In this document: piece after piece, positions 10,009 to 19,472 of the stretch
Layout: each line of letters opens with the position of its first letter
Numbering within the stretch: position 1 is the stretch's first letter
NCBI GenBank assembly: GCA_963779805.1
Contig: CAVZZN010000004.1
Location: 1 to 64,000 of the forward strand
Direction: 5' to 3'
DNA length: 64,000 nt
Source: CAIWHR01 sp963779805
GTDB taxonomy: Bacteria; Pseudomonadota; Gammaproteobacteria; Burkholderiales; Casimicrobiaceae
The notes under the pieces: model-generated
What the model saw: the letters and a program-made list of their open reading frames with translations, nothing else
Told to the model about the DNA's origin: nothing
Database searches by the model: none
Made by a program: the position numbers and the translations under genes

Positions 10009-11152
10009 GTGCTGCAGGAGAAGACCCTGAACGAACGACTCGCCAATCCGCTGCGCTACGCCCCGACCTTCGAGGCCTACCGCCAGCTGAAGCACTTCGA
10101 CGCGCTCGACGGCATGCGTGCGATCGGCGTGCTCCTGGTGATCTTCGAGCACTTCGCGGGCGAGCGCTACAAGTGGCTGTCCGGCTGGCTCGGCGTGCAC
10201 ATCTTCTTCGTGATGTCGGGCTTCCTGATCACGACGCTGTTGCTGCGCGAGCAGGACCGCAACGGACGCGTTTCGCTGCGCGACTTCTACCTGCGTCGCG
10301 TGTTCCGCATCATGCCGGTCTACTACCTCGTGCTGATCGTCGTGCTGTTCCAGACGAAGGCGCTCGGCGGGGAGTCGTGGGACCAGCTGAAGCACGCGTG
10401 GCCATACTACGCGCTGTTCCTCAACGAGCAGCACTTCGTCGCCCCGTGGAAGATCACGTGGACGATGGGCATCGAATGGAAGTTCTACATGGTGTGGCCG
10501 GTGATCCTGTTCCTCGTTCCGCTGGGGCCGAGGCTGATGGCGCTGGCCACGCTCGCGACGTTCGCCGCGCTCGCGTGGCTCTGGAACACGCCCGGCGTCG
10601 AGGCTCCGCACTATGTCGTGCTGTTGTACGGGGCCGCGGTCGCGTTGCTGTTGCACCATCGCAGGACGTTCGAGGCTGCTGCGCTACCTCATGAATCCCG
10701 TCGCGGGCGCGGTGCTGCTCGCCTGTGTCGCGCTCATGCAGGTGTACGGCATTCACGTCGAGCGGATTGCGGGGGGCTATGGCGGAGGGCAGGGCGTCAT
10801 CGTCTACGGCGCGGTCGTCGCCGCGTTCCTGCCCACGCTGATCGGCAGCGGACCGATCAACCGCATCCTGCACAGCCGACCTTTCGTGTTCGTCGGGCAG
10901 CGCTCGTACTCGCTCTATCTCATCCAGATTCTCGCGGGCCAGGCGCTCGTGGGCATGAACCCGTACATCCAGGATTCCGCCCGGAAGGCCATCCTGACCG
11001 CCCTCGTGGGCCTGGTGTTCTCCGACGTGCTCTACCGTTGGGTCGAGTTGCCGATGATCGCCGCCGGCAAGCGCCTGTCGATGAAACTGCGCGAGCGTTC
11101 CGGCTCGCGCAAGGACGTCGGCGCGATTGGCGCGGACGGGCCGGTGTCGTGA
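10009..11152 (+). CDS. Acyltransferase 3 family membrane protein (OafA/YrhL-like), frameshifted
   Basis: Acyltransferase-3 proteins move acyl groups across the inner membrane onto sugars of O-antigen, exopolysaccharide or peptidoglycan. The opening motif HFDALDGMRAIGVLLVIFEH, with its catalytic His, and the RRVFRIMPVYY segment are typical. Roughly ten hydrophobic helices follow. The C-terminal helices (for example RSYSLYLIQI) lie in the next frame. Deleting one G near 10672 reads RRTFRLLRYLMNP and joins them. The start is uncertain: GTG 10009 is chosen because similarity begins soon after, and a TTG at 9961 is also open. No polysaccharide genes are adjacent, so the acceptor is unknown. Confidence 0.75.
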
Positions 11153-11262
11153 CTCGCGGGGCTCCTTTCTCGACGCACGGCACGAGCCGGTCCACGAGCG
11201 TGCGAATGCGCGCGCGTCCGATTGCACGCGTGTGCCGACGGGATCCGCGCGAGCGCCGCTGA

Positions 11263-12333
11263 CTACGCGAGGAGGCGTTGCGCCGCCTCCCAGAATTCGT
11301 GCACGAGCTCTGCCGCGGGTTCGCCGCGCGCCATCGCCGCCGATTGCCCGGCCCATGCCTGCATCGTCTCGAGATCGCCTGTCTTCTGCGCGTTCGCGCG
11401 CATCGAGGTAGTCAGGCCGCGCTGCACCGGGTAAGGGGCGGGCGCCGGTGCCGCCGGCTCGGCCGCGGCGCGCACATAGCGCGTCGCGATGCACCGACCC
11501 GCGCGGCCGCTGAACGCACGCGTGAGCATCGTCTGCTCGGGCAGCGTACGCGCCAATCCTTCGGCCCACGCCGGATGGAGCTTCGCTTCGGGCGTGCGCA
11601 GGAACCCCGTTCCGATCTGCGCGGCGCTTGCGCCCAGCGCGAGCGCTGCGGCCACGCCCCGGCCGTCCGCGATGCCGCCGGTGGCGACCACGGGAATCTT
11701 CACGGCATCGGCCACCGCGGGAAGCAGGGAGAAGAGGCCGACGAGCTCGCGTTCGGCGTTTGTTGCATCGAAGCAGCCGCGATGGCCGCCCGCTTCCATC
11801 CCCTGCACCACGACGACATCCGCGCCGGCCGCTTCGGCTGCGCGCGCTTCCGTGACCGTCGAAACGTTCGCGAACCACCGGATTCCACGTTCGCGCAGCC
11901 GAGCGACGAACGCAGGCGGGTAGAGGCCCATCACCGATGACACGATCGGCGGCGCCGCGGCGAGCAATGCCTCGCACTGCGCGTCGAAGTCGTGCGTCGC
12001 GGCATCGCCGGCGCTTTCGGGCACCGGCGGTCCGAATCCCTCCAGGAATGCGCGCACGCGCGCCTCGTGCGCGGGATCGCGCCGTGGCGGTGGATCGGGA
12101 ATCCACAGGTTGAGCTGAAACACGCCGTCGCTTGCCGCGCGAAACTGGCGTACCCAATCCTCGATCTCCGACGGCGACATGATCAGCGCGCCGCAGGCAC
12201 CGAGGCCACCCGCATTCGCGACGGCAACCGAAAGCGACACGGGACAGGCGCCCGCCATGGGCGCAAGCAGGATGGGCAGGCGCAGGCCGAAGCGCGAACA
12301 GAAGTCGGCGGCGCGTTCACGGGGTGTGGGCAT
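11263..12333 (-). CDS. Nitronate monooxygenase / 2-nitropropane dioxygenase family flavoprotein
   Basis: This 356-residue FMN-dependent TIM-barrel protein belongs to the NMO family. It opens with LPILLAPMAGACPVSLSVAV and NAGGLGACGAL, binds FMN phosphate with VVATGGIADGRGVAAALALG, and has VVVVQGMEAGGHRG in the middle. Members oxidise nitronates or act as NAD(P)H:quinone or enoyl reductases, so substrate assignment is uncertain. The start at 12333 is chosen because GGAGG sits 6 bp upstream on the minus strand; longer starts lack this. It is transcribed alone and divergently from the secreted protein at 12719. Confidence 0.85.
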   Translation of the reverse strand: MPTPRERAADFCSRFGLRLPILLAPMAGACPVSLSVAVANAGGLGACGALIMSPSEIEDWVRQFRAASDGVFQLNLWIPDPPPRRDPAHEARVRAFLEGFGPPVPESAGDAATHDFDAQCEALLAAAPPIVSSVMGLYPPAFVARLRERGIRWFANVSTVTEARAAEAAGADVVVVQGMEAGGHRGCFDATNAERELVGLFSLLPAVADAVKIPVVATGGIADGRGVAAALALGASAAQIGTGFLRTPEAKLHPAWAEGLARTLPEQTMLTRAFSGRAGRCIATRYVRAAAEPAAPAPAPYPVQRGLTTSMRANAQKTGDLETMQAWAGQSAAMARGEPAAELVHEFWEAAQRLLA

Positions 12334-12718
12334 CGTTCCTCCAGCAGCGTTCATCGACCGGCGATCTCGCTCCACGCATCAGCGGTTGCAACGCGAATGC
12401 CGCGATCGCCATCGCGATCGGGTCGCACACGCGCAATTGTAGTTGCCCGTGCCGGTCGTTGCGATGCGTATGTACACCACCGCGCGTTTCCCACATGTCC
12501 CGATCGACCGCGTCGCCCTGCCTTACACGCCTGGCGCCGAGCAGCGGCACCCTCGCCGTAACGTCCCGCCCACGCGAGCGTTTTCGCGACGGCACGCGAC
12601 CTGCTTTATCTACGACGGCTTTTCGTACACGCGCTGCTTGTTTCATACACGAGCATGCGTGAGATCAACGCTGCGGGTGACCCACGCAAACGATCCGCTC
12701 AACAAGAAGGAGTCAACG
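12334..12718. other. Divergent intergenic region
   Basis: These 385 bp separate two divergent starts and should contain both promoters. The frame upstream of 12719 is open but has no ribosome-binding site or signal sequence. I could not identify confident -35/-10 pairs. Confidence 0.4.
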
Positions 12719-13897
12719 ATGAACCCGCGAGCCATGAGGCGCGTCGCGACTGCGGTTGCGCTCGGATTGCTCAGCGCCTCGGCGTGGTCGGCCACCATGA
12801 TGGGCAACAACAGCAACAAGGGCAGCCTGCTCGTATTCCCGCGCATCGACGTGACGCCGGGCACGGACACGCTGATCACGCTGGTCAACGACAGCGCGGT
12901 GGATGTGCGAGCGAAGTGCTACTACCGCTCGAGCGAGCCCGTGCCCACGCCGCTGCCGTCAACGTTCGACACGGCTTTCATCAAGCACACGATGGACTTC
13001 ACGGTGACGCTCACGCGCAACCAGCCCGTGACGTGGTCGGCGGCCACCGGCTTCGTGCTTGGCGGCGCGGGAATGATGGCGCAGCCCTTCGCGACGTGGC
13101 CGGACGGCTCGGCCCGTACCACCGGGGAGCTGAAGTGCTTCGCCATCGGCGCCAACGGGGCCGGCGATGGCACGCAGATCAACTTCAATCAGCTGTACGG
13201 CAGCGCCGCGATCGTCGATGTTGCCGGTCAGGCGTGGGAATACAACGCCTGGGCGTTCCAGGCGCTCGGGGGCACGCTCGCGCAGGGGTATCCCGTGGGC
13301 AACACGCCGGGCGTGCTCGACCTCGACGGCACGCTCACCGGATACGACATGTGCCCGAAGATGCTCGTCGGTGCCTTCCAGCCCGGTGGCGCTCCGACGC
13401 CGGCGGCGGGTCCGCTCTTCTTCAACGGCCGCGTGCTGGCGCCGGTGTTCCAGGGCGGACTACCCTCGACGATCATCTCCATCGCCGGATGCAACCAGGA
13501 CCTGACGCAGCGCGCGCAGCCCTTCATCACCAAGTACACGTACACGTTCTGGAACGAGGACGAGTTCTCGCGCACCGGCACGCACGAGTGCGGCGACAGC
13601 TACTACGAAACCAGCCTGCCGGCCTCGAGCGGCGTCGGCGCGGCGCCGAACCCCGGCCCGTTCATGGGCATGCCCCTCGCGCAGTACGCGTCGCTGGGCA
13701 CGCCGACGGCGTACATGCGCATCGAGTCGGTCGCGGACACGTTCGTGTGCGCAAATGCGGTTCAGGTCGGCATCGTCGGGGTCATCGGCCATGCCAACGC
13801 CGGCGTGTACGTCCGCGGCACGAACCTGATCGGGCGCGGGACGCAACCCGGTCGGATGACCTTCGATCCGGGTCCGAGGGGCAGCTTCAAGATGTAG
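12719..13897 (+). CDS. Secreted protein of unknown function
   Basis: The ATG at 12719 is preceded by AAGAAGGAG and begins a clean signal peptide (VATAVALGLLSASAWSA, cleavage near residue 25). The mature protein of about 365 residues starts NNSNKGSLLVFPRID and contains Cys at CYYRSS, LKCFAIG, MCPKML, IAGCNQD, HECGD and FVCANA. The even number of Cys residues suggests disulfides in an extracellular fold. I recognise no domain. Similar long secreted proteins with an N-terminal GS(L)LVFP segment are seen singly in Betaproteobacteria, but I cannot name a family. A strong terminator follows 25 bp after the stop, so it is transcribed on its own. Confidence 0.75.
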   Translation: MNPRAMRRVATAVALGLLSASAWSATMMGNNSNKGSLLVFPRIDVTPGTDTLITLVNDSAVDVRAKCYYRSSEPVPTPLPSTFDTAFIKHTMDFTVTLTRNQPVTWSAATGFVLGGAGMMAQPFATWPDGSARTTGELKCFAIGANGAGDGTQINFNQLYGSAAIVDVAGQAWEYNAWAFQALGGTLAQGYPVGNTPGVLDLDGTLTGYDMCPKMLVGAFQPGGAPTPAAGPLFFNGRVLAPVFQGGLPSTIISIAGCNQDLTQRAQPFITKYTYTFWNEDEFSRTGTHECGDSYYETSLPASSGVGAAPNPGPFMGMPLAQYASLGTPTAYMRIESVADTFVCANAVQVGIVGVIGHANAGVYVRGTNLIGRGTQPGRMTFDPGPRGSFKM

Positions 13898-13921
13898 GCA
13901 CGACGCAGCGCGTCACGGCGG

Positions 13922-13947
13922 GGGCCTGCAGCGATGCAGGCCCTTTT
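13922..13947 (+). terminator. Rho-independent terminator
   Basis: GGGCCTGCA pairs perfectly with TGCAGGCCC across a GCGA tetraloop and is followed by TTTT. It ends the secreted-protein gene and insulates the ECF sigma operon downstream. Confidence 0.85.
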
Positions 13948-14090
13948 CCTTGGCGCGCCCGGCAGCCCATGTCGCACCGCAGCATCGGAGCGTCCGTGGC
14001 GACGGCGCTTGCGGTAGGCTTGCGCCACGGCGCCGGTCGATCGCGCGGTGCGGCATGCGCCGCAGCCCGACCGAAGAAATTGTCGACACG

Positions 14091-14663
14091 ATGGAATGGC
14101 ACGGCGGCCGCCGCGCTCTTATACGCATGTTCGAGACCGACGAGTCCCGCTACAACGGCTGGGTGCGCGAGCACTACCGGTTCCTTTTCCGCAGCGCGTG
14201 GGCGTTGACCGGCTCGCGCCCGGTTGCCGAGGACGTCGTCCAGGACTGCTTCACCAGTGCGTGGAAGCACCGCCATCAGTTGCGCGACCCCGAGCTGGCG
14301 CGGGCCTGGCTGTTCCAGATCATGCGCCGCAGCGCCCTGCGGCACCTGGCGCCGGGGCTGCAGCCGGTCGACGACGAGGACGCGCTTTCCGCGGAGGCGG
14401 CCCCCGATGCGGGCACCGATGACCGGCTGGACGTGCTCACGGCGCTCTCCCGCATCGCACCGATCCACCGCGAGGTGCTGGTGCTGTACTACTTCGATGA
14501 CATGCCGACCGCCCAGATGGCCGAGGCGCTGGAGGTTGCGCCGGGCACGGTGCTCTCTCGCCTCGCACGGGCGCGCGCCGCGCTGAAGGCCGCGATGGCC
14601 CCGCCGGCGACGACGCGCCCCGCACCCCACGCGGCGTCGGTTTCGTTGCTGCGAAAGGTTTGA
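14091..14663 (+). CDS. ECF-type RNA polymerase sigma factor
   Basis: Region 2 is visible as RYNGWVREHYRFLFRSAWAL and AEDVVQDCFTSAWKH. Region 4 is PIHREVLVLYYFDDMPTAQM, followed by the helix-turn-helix EVAPGTVLSRLARARAALK. Length and layout fit group IV sigma factors. The start is not certain: ATGs at 14055, 14091 and 14129 are all in frame and none has a strong ribosome-binding site. The gene is followed after 1 bp by a membrane protein resembling an anti-sigma factor and then by sorA and sorB, so the sigma factor probably controls this sulfite-oxidation operon and itself. That last point is inference. Confidence 0.88.
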   Translation: MEWHGGRRALIRMFETDESRYNGWVREHYRFLFRSAWALTGSRPVAEDVVQDCFTSAWKHRHQLRDPELARAWLFQIMRRSALRHLAPGLQPVDDEDALSAEAAPDAGTDDRLDVLTALSRIAPIHREVLVLYYFDDMPTAQMAEALEVAPGTVLSRLARARAALKAAMAPPATTRPAPHAASVSLLRKV

Positions 14664-14664
14664 C

Positions 14665-15244
14665 ATGGTCCGCGAGGACGATCCCCACGACGTCGAGTTC
14701 GACTTGCGCGCCCGCGCCGAGTTGGCGTTGGCCTTCGACCCCGGCGAGCCCCCGCCGCATTTGTTTCGCCGCACGCGCCTTCTGGAACGCCGCAGCGTGC
14801 TGTGCGGCCTCGGCGCGCTGCTGCTCGGCGGCACTGGCGCCGGCGCCGTCCTGGCCGTGCGGCCGCCGGACCTCGTCCGCGGCGCGATCGAGCACGAGTA
14901 CTACGAGCGTACCCTGCGCGGTTCCTTCATGGAGGCGCACCAGTTGCTGCCGCACTTCGGGCTCGCCGCGAGCAACGCCGTTCCCGGCTTTCCGCAACTG
15001 ATGCGCCTGTGCGATATCGAAGGTCACGCCGTCTATCACCTCACGACGTTCTTCGAGAGGGGGGGCATGGTCACCGTGTTCGCCTTCGAAGATCCGGTGG
15101 CGCTGAAGGAAGGAAGCGGCTGGTGGGGGAATGTCTACTGGCAGGTCGTGACGGTCCCGCGAGGCGAGGCCGCTCGTGCTGGTGGCGGAGAAGAAGAGTG
15201 CGTTGAAGGTGGCTGTCGCGAGCTTTGCTGCGCGATCCGTCTAG
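14665..15244 (+). CDS. Anti-sigma-factor-like membrane protein (DUF3379-like), frameshifted
   Basis: A cytosolic N-terminus of about 45 residues is followed by one membrane helix (about residues 44-66, VLCGLGALLLGGTGAGAVLAV) and a periplasmic domain of about 120 residues. The segment LMRLCDIEGHAVYHL followed by MVTVFAFEDP resembles the C-terminal part of DUF3379-type anti-sigma proteins. Near 15157 an extra base breaks the frame; removing it gives RPLVLVAEKKSALKVAVASF and a stop at 15242-15244. Directly adjacent to the sigma gene (1 bp apart), which is the usual arrangement for a sigma/anti-sigma pair. Probably holds the sigma factor at the membrane until a periplasmic signal arrives. Confidence 0.6.
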
Positions 15245-15283
15245 CTGGATAACCCGTGACCACCCATGAGCGAGGAGGAAGGC

Positions 15284-16523
15284 ATGGCTGACTTGGACGA
15301 CACGATTCACGCGGCACGCGCACGGCGGCGGTTTCTGCGCGCCGCGAGCGCATTGGGCGCCGGAGCCCTGGTCGGTGGGCGCGCGCTGGATGCGCTGGCG
15401 GCCGACGAGTACATGCTGCCGATCGGCAACGGCGAGCGCCCGCTGGTGAAGCTCCCCCAGAAGCGGCCGCTGATCCTGCTCACGAGCCGGCCGCCACAGG
15501 CGGAAACGCCGTTCTCGGTGTTCGACCATGGCGCGATCACGCCCAACGACGCCTTCTTCGTGCGCTACCACCTCGCCGGGGTGCCCACCGAGATCGACGT
15601 CGACACCTTCACGATCAGCGTGAAGGGCAAGGTCAATACGCCGCTGACGCTCAGCGTGGCCGATCTCAAGAAGCTCGATTCGATCGAGTACGTCGCCGTC
15701 AACCAGTGCTCCGGCAACAGTCGCGGGCTGTTCACGCCCCGTGTGGCCGGCGGCCAGCTCGCCAATGGCGCGATGGGCAACGCGAAATGGCGGGGCGTGC
15801 CGCTCAAGACCGTTCTCGAGAAGGCCGGCGTGCAGGCGGGCGCCAAGCAGGTCAGGTTCGACGGCATCGATGGACCGGTGCTGCCGGCAACCCCCGACTT
15901 CGCCAAGGCGCTCGATGTCGATCACGCCCTGGACGGCGAGGTGATGATCGCCTACGCCATGAACGACGCCGACCTGCCGATGCTCAACGGCTATCCGGTG
16001 CGCCTGATCGTGCCCGGCTACTACGGCACCTATTGGGTCAAGCACCTGAACGAGATCACGGTCATCGACGAGGTGCTGAACAATTTCTGGATGGGAACGG
16101 CCTATCGCATCCCGGACAACGCGTGCGCCTGCGTGGCTCCGGGGGGCGCACCCAAGAAGACCACGCCCATCAACCGCTTCGATGTCCGCTCCTTCATCAC
16201 GAACATCGCCGATGGCGGCAAGGTGCGGGCGGGAGGACAGGTGGTCGTGCGCGGCATCGCGTTCGACGGCTGGCTACGGCATCCGGGAAGTTGCCGTTTC
16301 GGCCGACGGGGGCCGCACCTGGAAGGAGACCAAGCTCGGCAAGGACCTCGGCAAGTACTCGTTCCGGGAGTGGCAAACCACCGTCGCGCTCGCCAAGGGA
16401 ACGCACGAGCTGAAGGTGCGGGCAGTCAACGCGATCGGACAATCGCAGCCGATCGATGCGCTATGGAATCCGGCCGGCTACATGCGCAACGTCGTCGAGA
16501 CCACTCGCGTGATCGCGGCTTGA
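15284..16523 (+). CDS. sorA: Sulfite dehydrogenase, molybdopterin subunit, frameshifted
   Basis: SorA oxidises sulfite to sulfate in the periplasm and passes electrons to cytochrome SorB. A Tat signal is present (ARRRFLRAASALGAGALVGG). The molybdenum-coordinating Cys sits in VAVNQCSGNSRG, and the pocket motifs RYHLAG, GYPVRLIVPGYYGTYWVKHL and the dimerisation-domain segment AVSADGGRTWKE follow. The start at 15284 has GAGGAGG just upstream. One extra T near 16271 breaks the frame between AFDG and GYGIREV; removing it gives a full-length protein of about 412 residues. It is followed 12 bp later by sorB. Confidence in identity is high. Confidence 0.9.
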
Positions 16524-16535
16524 GGGGAGGAGCAG

Positions 16536-16862
16536 ATGACACGCACGCATGCAGCAATGTTCGCAGTGGCGCTTGCCATGGGTGGCGCCGGTCCGATGGT
16601 CGCGGTCGCCGCGGGACTCAAGATCGAGCTGCCGCCGGAAACCGCGACGCTGAAGCCGGGACCCGGTGTCGACGAGGTCAACGGCCAATGCCGGACCTGC
16701 CACTCGATGGATTACATCACCACGCAGCCGCGCGACAAGCCCTTGGCCTTCTGGAAGGCCGAGGTGGAGAAGATGAAGAAGGTGTACGGCGCGCCGATTC
16801 CCGACGACAAGATCGACGCGTTGTCGGAGTATCTCGCGCGCAACTACGGGACCGGCAAGTAA
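16536..16862 (+). CDS. sorB: Sulfite dehydrogenase cytochrome c subunit
   Basis: This 108-residue protein has a signal peptide (residues 1-25, ending AVAA) and a single heme site, CRTCH, near residue 53, followed by SMDYITTQPRDKP. It fits SorB, the mono-heme electron acceptor of sulfite dehydrogenase. AGGGGAGGAGC upstream serves as ribosome-binding site. Immediately after sorA and before a strong terminator, so it is the last gene of the sigma / anti-sigma / sorA / sorB unit. Confidence 0.9.
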   Translation: MTRTHAAMFAVALAMGGAGPMVAVAAGLKIELPPETATLKPGPGVDEVNGQCRTCHSMDYITTQPRDKPLAFWKAEVEKMKKVYGAPIPDDKIDALSEYLARNYGTGK

Positions 16863-16878
16863 CCGCAAAACGCCGAGC

Positions 16879-16909
16879 GGGCCTGGTGATGAGTCACCAG
16901 GCCCTTTTT
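16879..16909 (+). terminator. Rho-independent terminator of the sor operon
   Basis: GGGCCTGGTGA pairs perfectly with TCACCAGGCCC across a TGAG loop and is followed by TTTTT. It ends the sor operon. Confidence 0.9.
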
Positions 16910-16963
16910 CTGCGTGCGCCCGGCGCGGCGCACGGCTTGGCACGAGGGCGCGGCCGGATCAGA

Positions 16964-17335
16964 TCAAGGCGCGTTCCTGTCGGTCGGCGGCCCGAGGATC
17001 GTGCGATGAATGTTGCCGTCGCTCGAGATCGTCTCGATGGTGACCACGCCGGTCGCCCACGCGACGACGACGTGATTGCCGCTCACCGCGATGTTGGGCG
17101 TCGGGAACGAGGTCTTGTCCTTGGCGTACAGGGTTTGCGCCGCGCTGAGCGCGTCGATTCCGCCAAAGCTCATCTTGCCGGACGTGGCGCCCGGGATCTT
17201 GAATCCACTAGGCAGCGACGGCAGCGACGGCATTTGCGCCTGCAGCGTACTCGAGCCGAGGAGCGCGACGCCGATCCCCACGCCGGCGCCGAGCAGCACC
17301 GAAAGCGCGAGTCTCTTCCACACGGACTTGTTCAT
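16964..17335 (-). CDS. Exported or membrane-anchored hypothetical protein
   Basis: The 123-residue product has an N-terminal hydrophobic segment (LALSVLLGAGVGIGVALLG) that is a signal peptide or anchor. A Pro/Ser spacer (MPSLPSLPSGFKIPG) follows, then a small domain containing VSGNHVVVAWATGVVTIETI. ATG 17335 is preferred to the upstream ATG at 17347 because GGGGG lies at the right distance. I recognise no family. Transcribed convergently with the sor operon. Confidence 0.55.
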   Translation of the reverse strand: MNKSVWKRLALSVLLGAGVGIGVALLGSSTLQAQMPSLPSLPSGFKIPGATSGKMSFGGIDALSAAQTLYAKDKTSFPTPNIAVSGNHVVVAWATGVVTIETISSDGNIHRTILGPPTDRNAP

Positions 17336-17534
17336 TGAAACCCCCATTGCATCGATTCGGGCGAAGGGCGCGTCCGTTGGCGGCCTGCGATCGATTCGGG
17401 GCCTGCAATCGGCGCGCCCTCGTTTCACGTTACCCGGCGCGCTCGCGAGCGCGTTGACAACCGTCAACGAGAGGACGGCGGGTCGACCCGGGGACGGACA
17501 ACGACCAGGACGAGCGATGGCTTGGCCGCGCGCG

Positions 17535-17962
17535 TTACGCCTGCACGCGGGGCTCTTGCGAGAATGCGACGAACCACTCCAGCGCGGCCGGATTCGCCAC
17601 CGCGTCGACGTTGCACACCTTCTGCACCGGCTCGCCGAGCAGCAGGCGCTTGATCGGCACCTCGAGCTTCTTGCCCGACAACGTGCGCGGCACCTCCGGG
17701 ATCGCGAAGATCGCGCTCGGTACGTGCTTCGGGGTGAGGGCCGTGCGCACCGCGGACGTGATGCGCGCCTCGAGCGCATCGTCGAGGCGTGCGTCCCCGC
17801 GCATCACCACGAACAGCGGCATGTACGGCGGCCGGCCCAGATACTCGAGGTCGACGACGAGGCTGTCGGCGACCTCGGGCAGCGCCTCCACCGCGCTGTA
17901 GAGCTCGCTCGTGCCCATGCGGATGCCGTTGCGATTGATGGTCGCGTCGGAACGACCGTAGA
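17535..17962 (-). pseudogene. Acetoacetyl-CoA synthetase, 3' fragment
   Basis: The segment encodes the C-terminal domain of acetoacetate-CoA ligase: YGRSDATINRNGIRMGTSEL, then KHVPSAIFAIPEVPRTLSGK with the catalytic Lys region, ending VAFSQEPRVQA. Its upstream (higher-coordinate) side stops abruptly at 17962, exactly where the duplicated MaoC sequence begins. The middle of the same gene is found separately at 18262-18770, and about 200 residues between the two pieces are missing. Confidence 0.75.
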
Positions 17963-18173
17963 CAATCTCGGCTGGGACGAGATCCGCTTCCCGAAGCCGG
18001 TATTCCACGGCGACACCATTCACGTCGAGACGGAAGTCCTCGATGCGCGTGAAAGCCGCTCGCGGCCCGACAACGGCATCGTGGTGTTCGAGCATCGCGG
18101 CTACAACCAGCGCAACGAGCTCGTCATGAGCTGCAAGCGCAGCGCGCTGATGATCAAGCGCCCGCGCTGATCG
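17963..18173 (+). repeat. Duplicate of the 3' end of the MaoC gene
   Basis: These 211 bp match 19265-19475 without gaps. I count four differences, all at third codon positions and all synonymous (Ile, Asp, Glu, Asn codons). The copy encodes the last 68 or so residues of the MaoC protein including its stop at 18168-18170, but has no start. It splits the acetoacetyl-CoA synthetase remnants. Because the differences are silent, this copy was part of a working gene until recently, in this genome or in a related strain. Confidence 0.85.
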
Positions 18174-18261
18174 CCGATGTACCACCGGAGGTGCGAAGCC
18201 GCGATGCGGGCTATCGTCGACGTCGTTCGCATGCCGCGGCCGCGATGACCATCGGTCGCAA

Positions 18262-18770
18262 TCAGCACAGTGCATCGAGGTCCGGCAAGGCGGGGCTGCC
18301 GTCGTAGATGCAGATCGTGGCGCCGGCGAGCAGGCCGCCCACTTCGAGACTGCGCATGATCCAGCCGGTGCGCGAGTACCAGTGGAAGCGATCCTGCGGG
18401 CCGAGATCATTGTGGAGCGGCCATGAGCTTGAGCTGCTCGAGCACCACGCGGCCGTGGCCATGCACGATCGGCTTCGGCAATCCGGTCGTGCCGGACGAG
18501 TACGCGATCTCGCAGCGGATGATCGAAGGGGACGCGCTCGGTCGGCATCGACGCCGCGCCGGCGATGGAGGCGCCCCAGTGAGCTCGCGCTCCGCTGAAG
18601 CCGGAGTCGCCTCGATCCCGGCGATCGGCACGCGCACGAAGAGCTCCACGCTCGGCAGCGCCTGCCGCAGCTCGGCCGTCACCGCTCGGCGATCGAACTC
18701 GCGGCCGGCGTATCGATCGCCGTCGGTCGCGATCAGCACCTTGAGGCTGATCTGCTTGAACCGATCGTCC
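18262..18770 (-). pseudogene. Acetoacetyl-CoA synthetase, internal fragment
   Basis: Three minus-strand frames together give the middle of an acetoacetyl-CoA synthetase: KVLIATDGDRYAGREFDRRA, then RVPFDHPL, then the AMP-binding signature SSGTTGLPKPIVHGHG, then LHNDLGPQDRFHWYSRTGW and AGATICIYDGSPALPDLDAL. Frame switches are needed near 18505 and 18420. The 5' part of the gene is absent: at 18770 the sequence changes to a plus-strand oxidoreductase fragment. Non-functional. Confidence 0.75.
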
Positions 18771-18945
18771 CGGCGAAACGGTCGTCGTGTCGACGGCGGC
18801 GGGGTCGGTCGGCTCGGCCGTCGGGCAGATCGCGAAGATCGCCGGGTGCCGCACCGTCGGGATCGCGGGCGGTCCGGGAAGGTGGCCTCTGCGGCGAAGA
18901 TTCGGCTACGACGTCGCGATCGACTACAAGTCGGATGCGTCGAGG
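18771..18945 (+). pseudogene. Zinc-independent MDR oxidoreductase, internal fragment
   Basis: About 58 codons encode the cofactor-binding Rossmann start of a medium-chain NADP-dependent oxidoreductase: GETVVVSTAAGSVGSAVGQI, KIAGCRTVGIAGG and YDVAIDYKSD. This matches the quinone-oxidoreductase / curcumin-reductase branch. Both ends are truncated. It abuts the synthetase fragment at 18770 and ends just before the MaoC gene. Confidence 0.7.
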
Positions 18946-19016
18946 CGAGCTCGACGTTGCATGAGCCGCGCGCACGCTTCGGAGGTACCCCGGAGGTGCA
19001 ACGTTGGGAGGGTGAA

Positions 19017-19472
19017 ATGGCAGGACTGTATTTCGAGGAGTTGACCGTCGGCCGCAAGTTCCAGCATGCGGTGCGCCGGACGGTGACGGAAGCGGACAAC
19101 GTGTTCTTCAGCGCGCTCACGATGAACAGCGCCGCGTTGCACCTCGACGCGCAATACTGCAAGGAGCACACGGAGTTCGGGCAGCCGCTCGTCAACAGCA
19201 TCTTCACGCTGGGGCTCGTGGTCGGCATCTCGGTCGGGGATACCACGCTCGGCACGACCGTGGCCAATCTCGGCTGGGACGAGATCCGCTTCCCGAAGCC
19301 GGTATTCCACGGCGACACCATCCACGTCGAGACGGAAGTCCTCGACGCGCGTGAGAGCCGCTCGCGGCCCGACAACGGCATCGTGGTGTTCGAGCATCGC
19401 GGCTACAATCAGCGCAACGAGCTCGTCATGAGCTGCAAGCGCAGCGCGCTGATGATCAAGCGCCCGCGCTGA
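19017..19472 (+). CDS. MaoC-family (R)-specific enoyl-CoA hydratase / dehydratase
   Basis: The 151-residue hot-dog-fold protein begins MAGLYFEELTVGRKF, a typical MaoC opening, and carries the hydration-site region FFSALTMNSAALHLDAQYC and later GDTIHVETEVLDARESRSRP. Such enzymes hydrate or dehydrate acyl-CoA or mesaconyl-type CoA thioesters. GGGAGGG precedes the ATG. It is the intact copy of the duplicated 3' sequence at 17963-18173. The genes usually found beside such MaoC proteins survive here only as fragments. Confidence 0.85.
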   Translation: MAGLYFEELTVGRKFQHAVRRTVTEADNVFFSALTMNSAALHLDAQYCKEHTEFGQPLVNSIFTLGLVVGISVGDTTLGTTVANLGWDEIRFPKPVFHGDTIHVETEVLDARESRSRPDNGIVVFEHRGYNQRNELVMSCKRSALMIKRPR

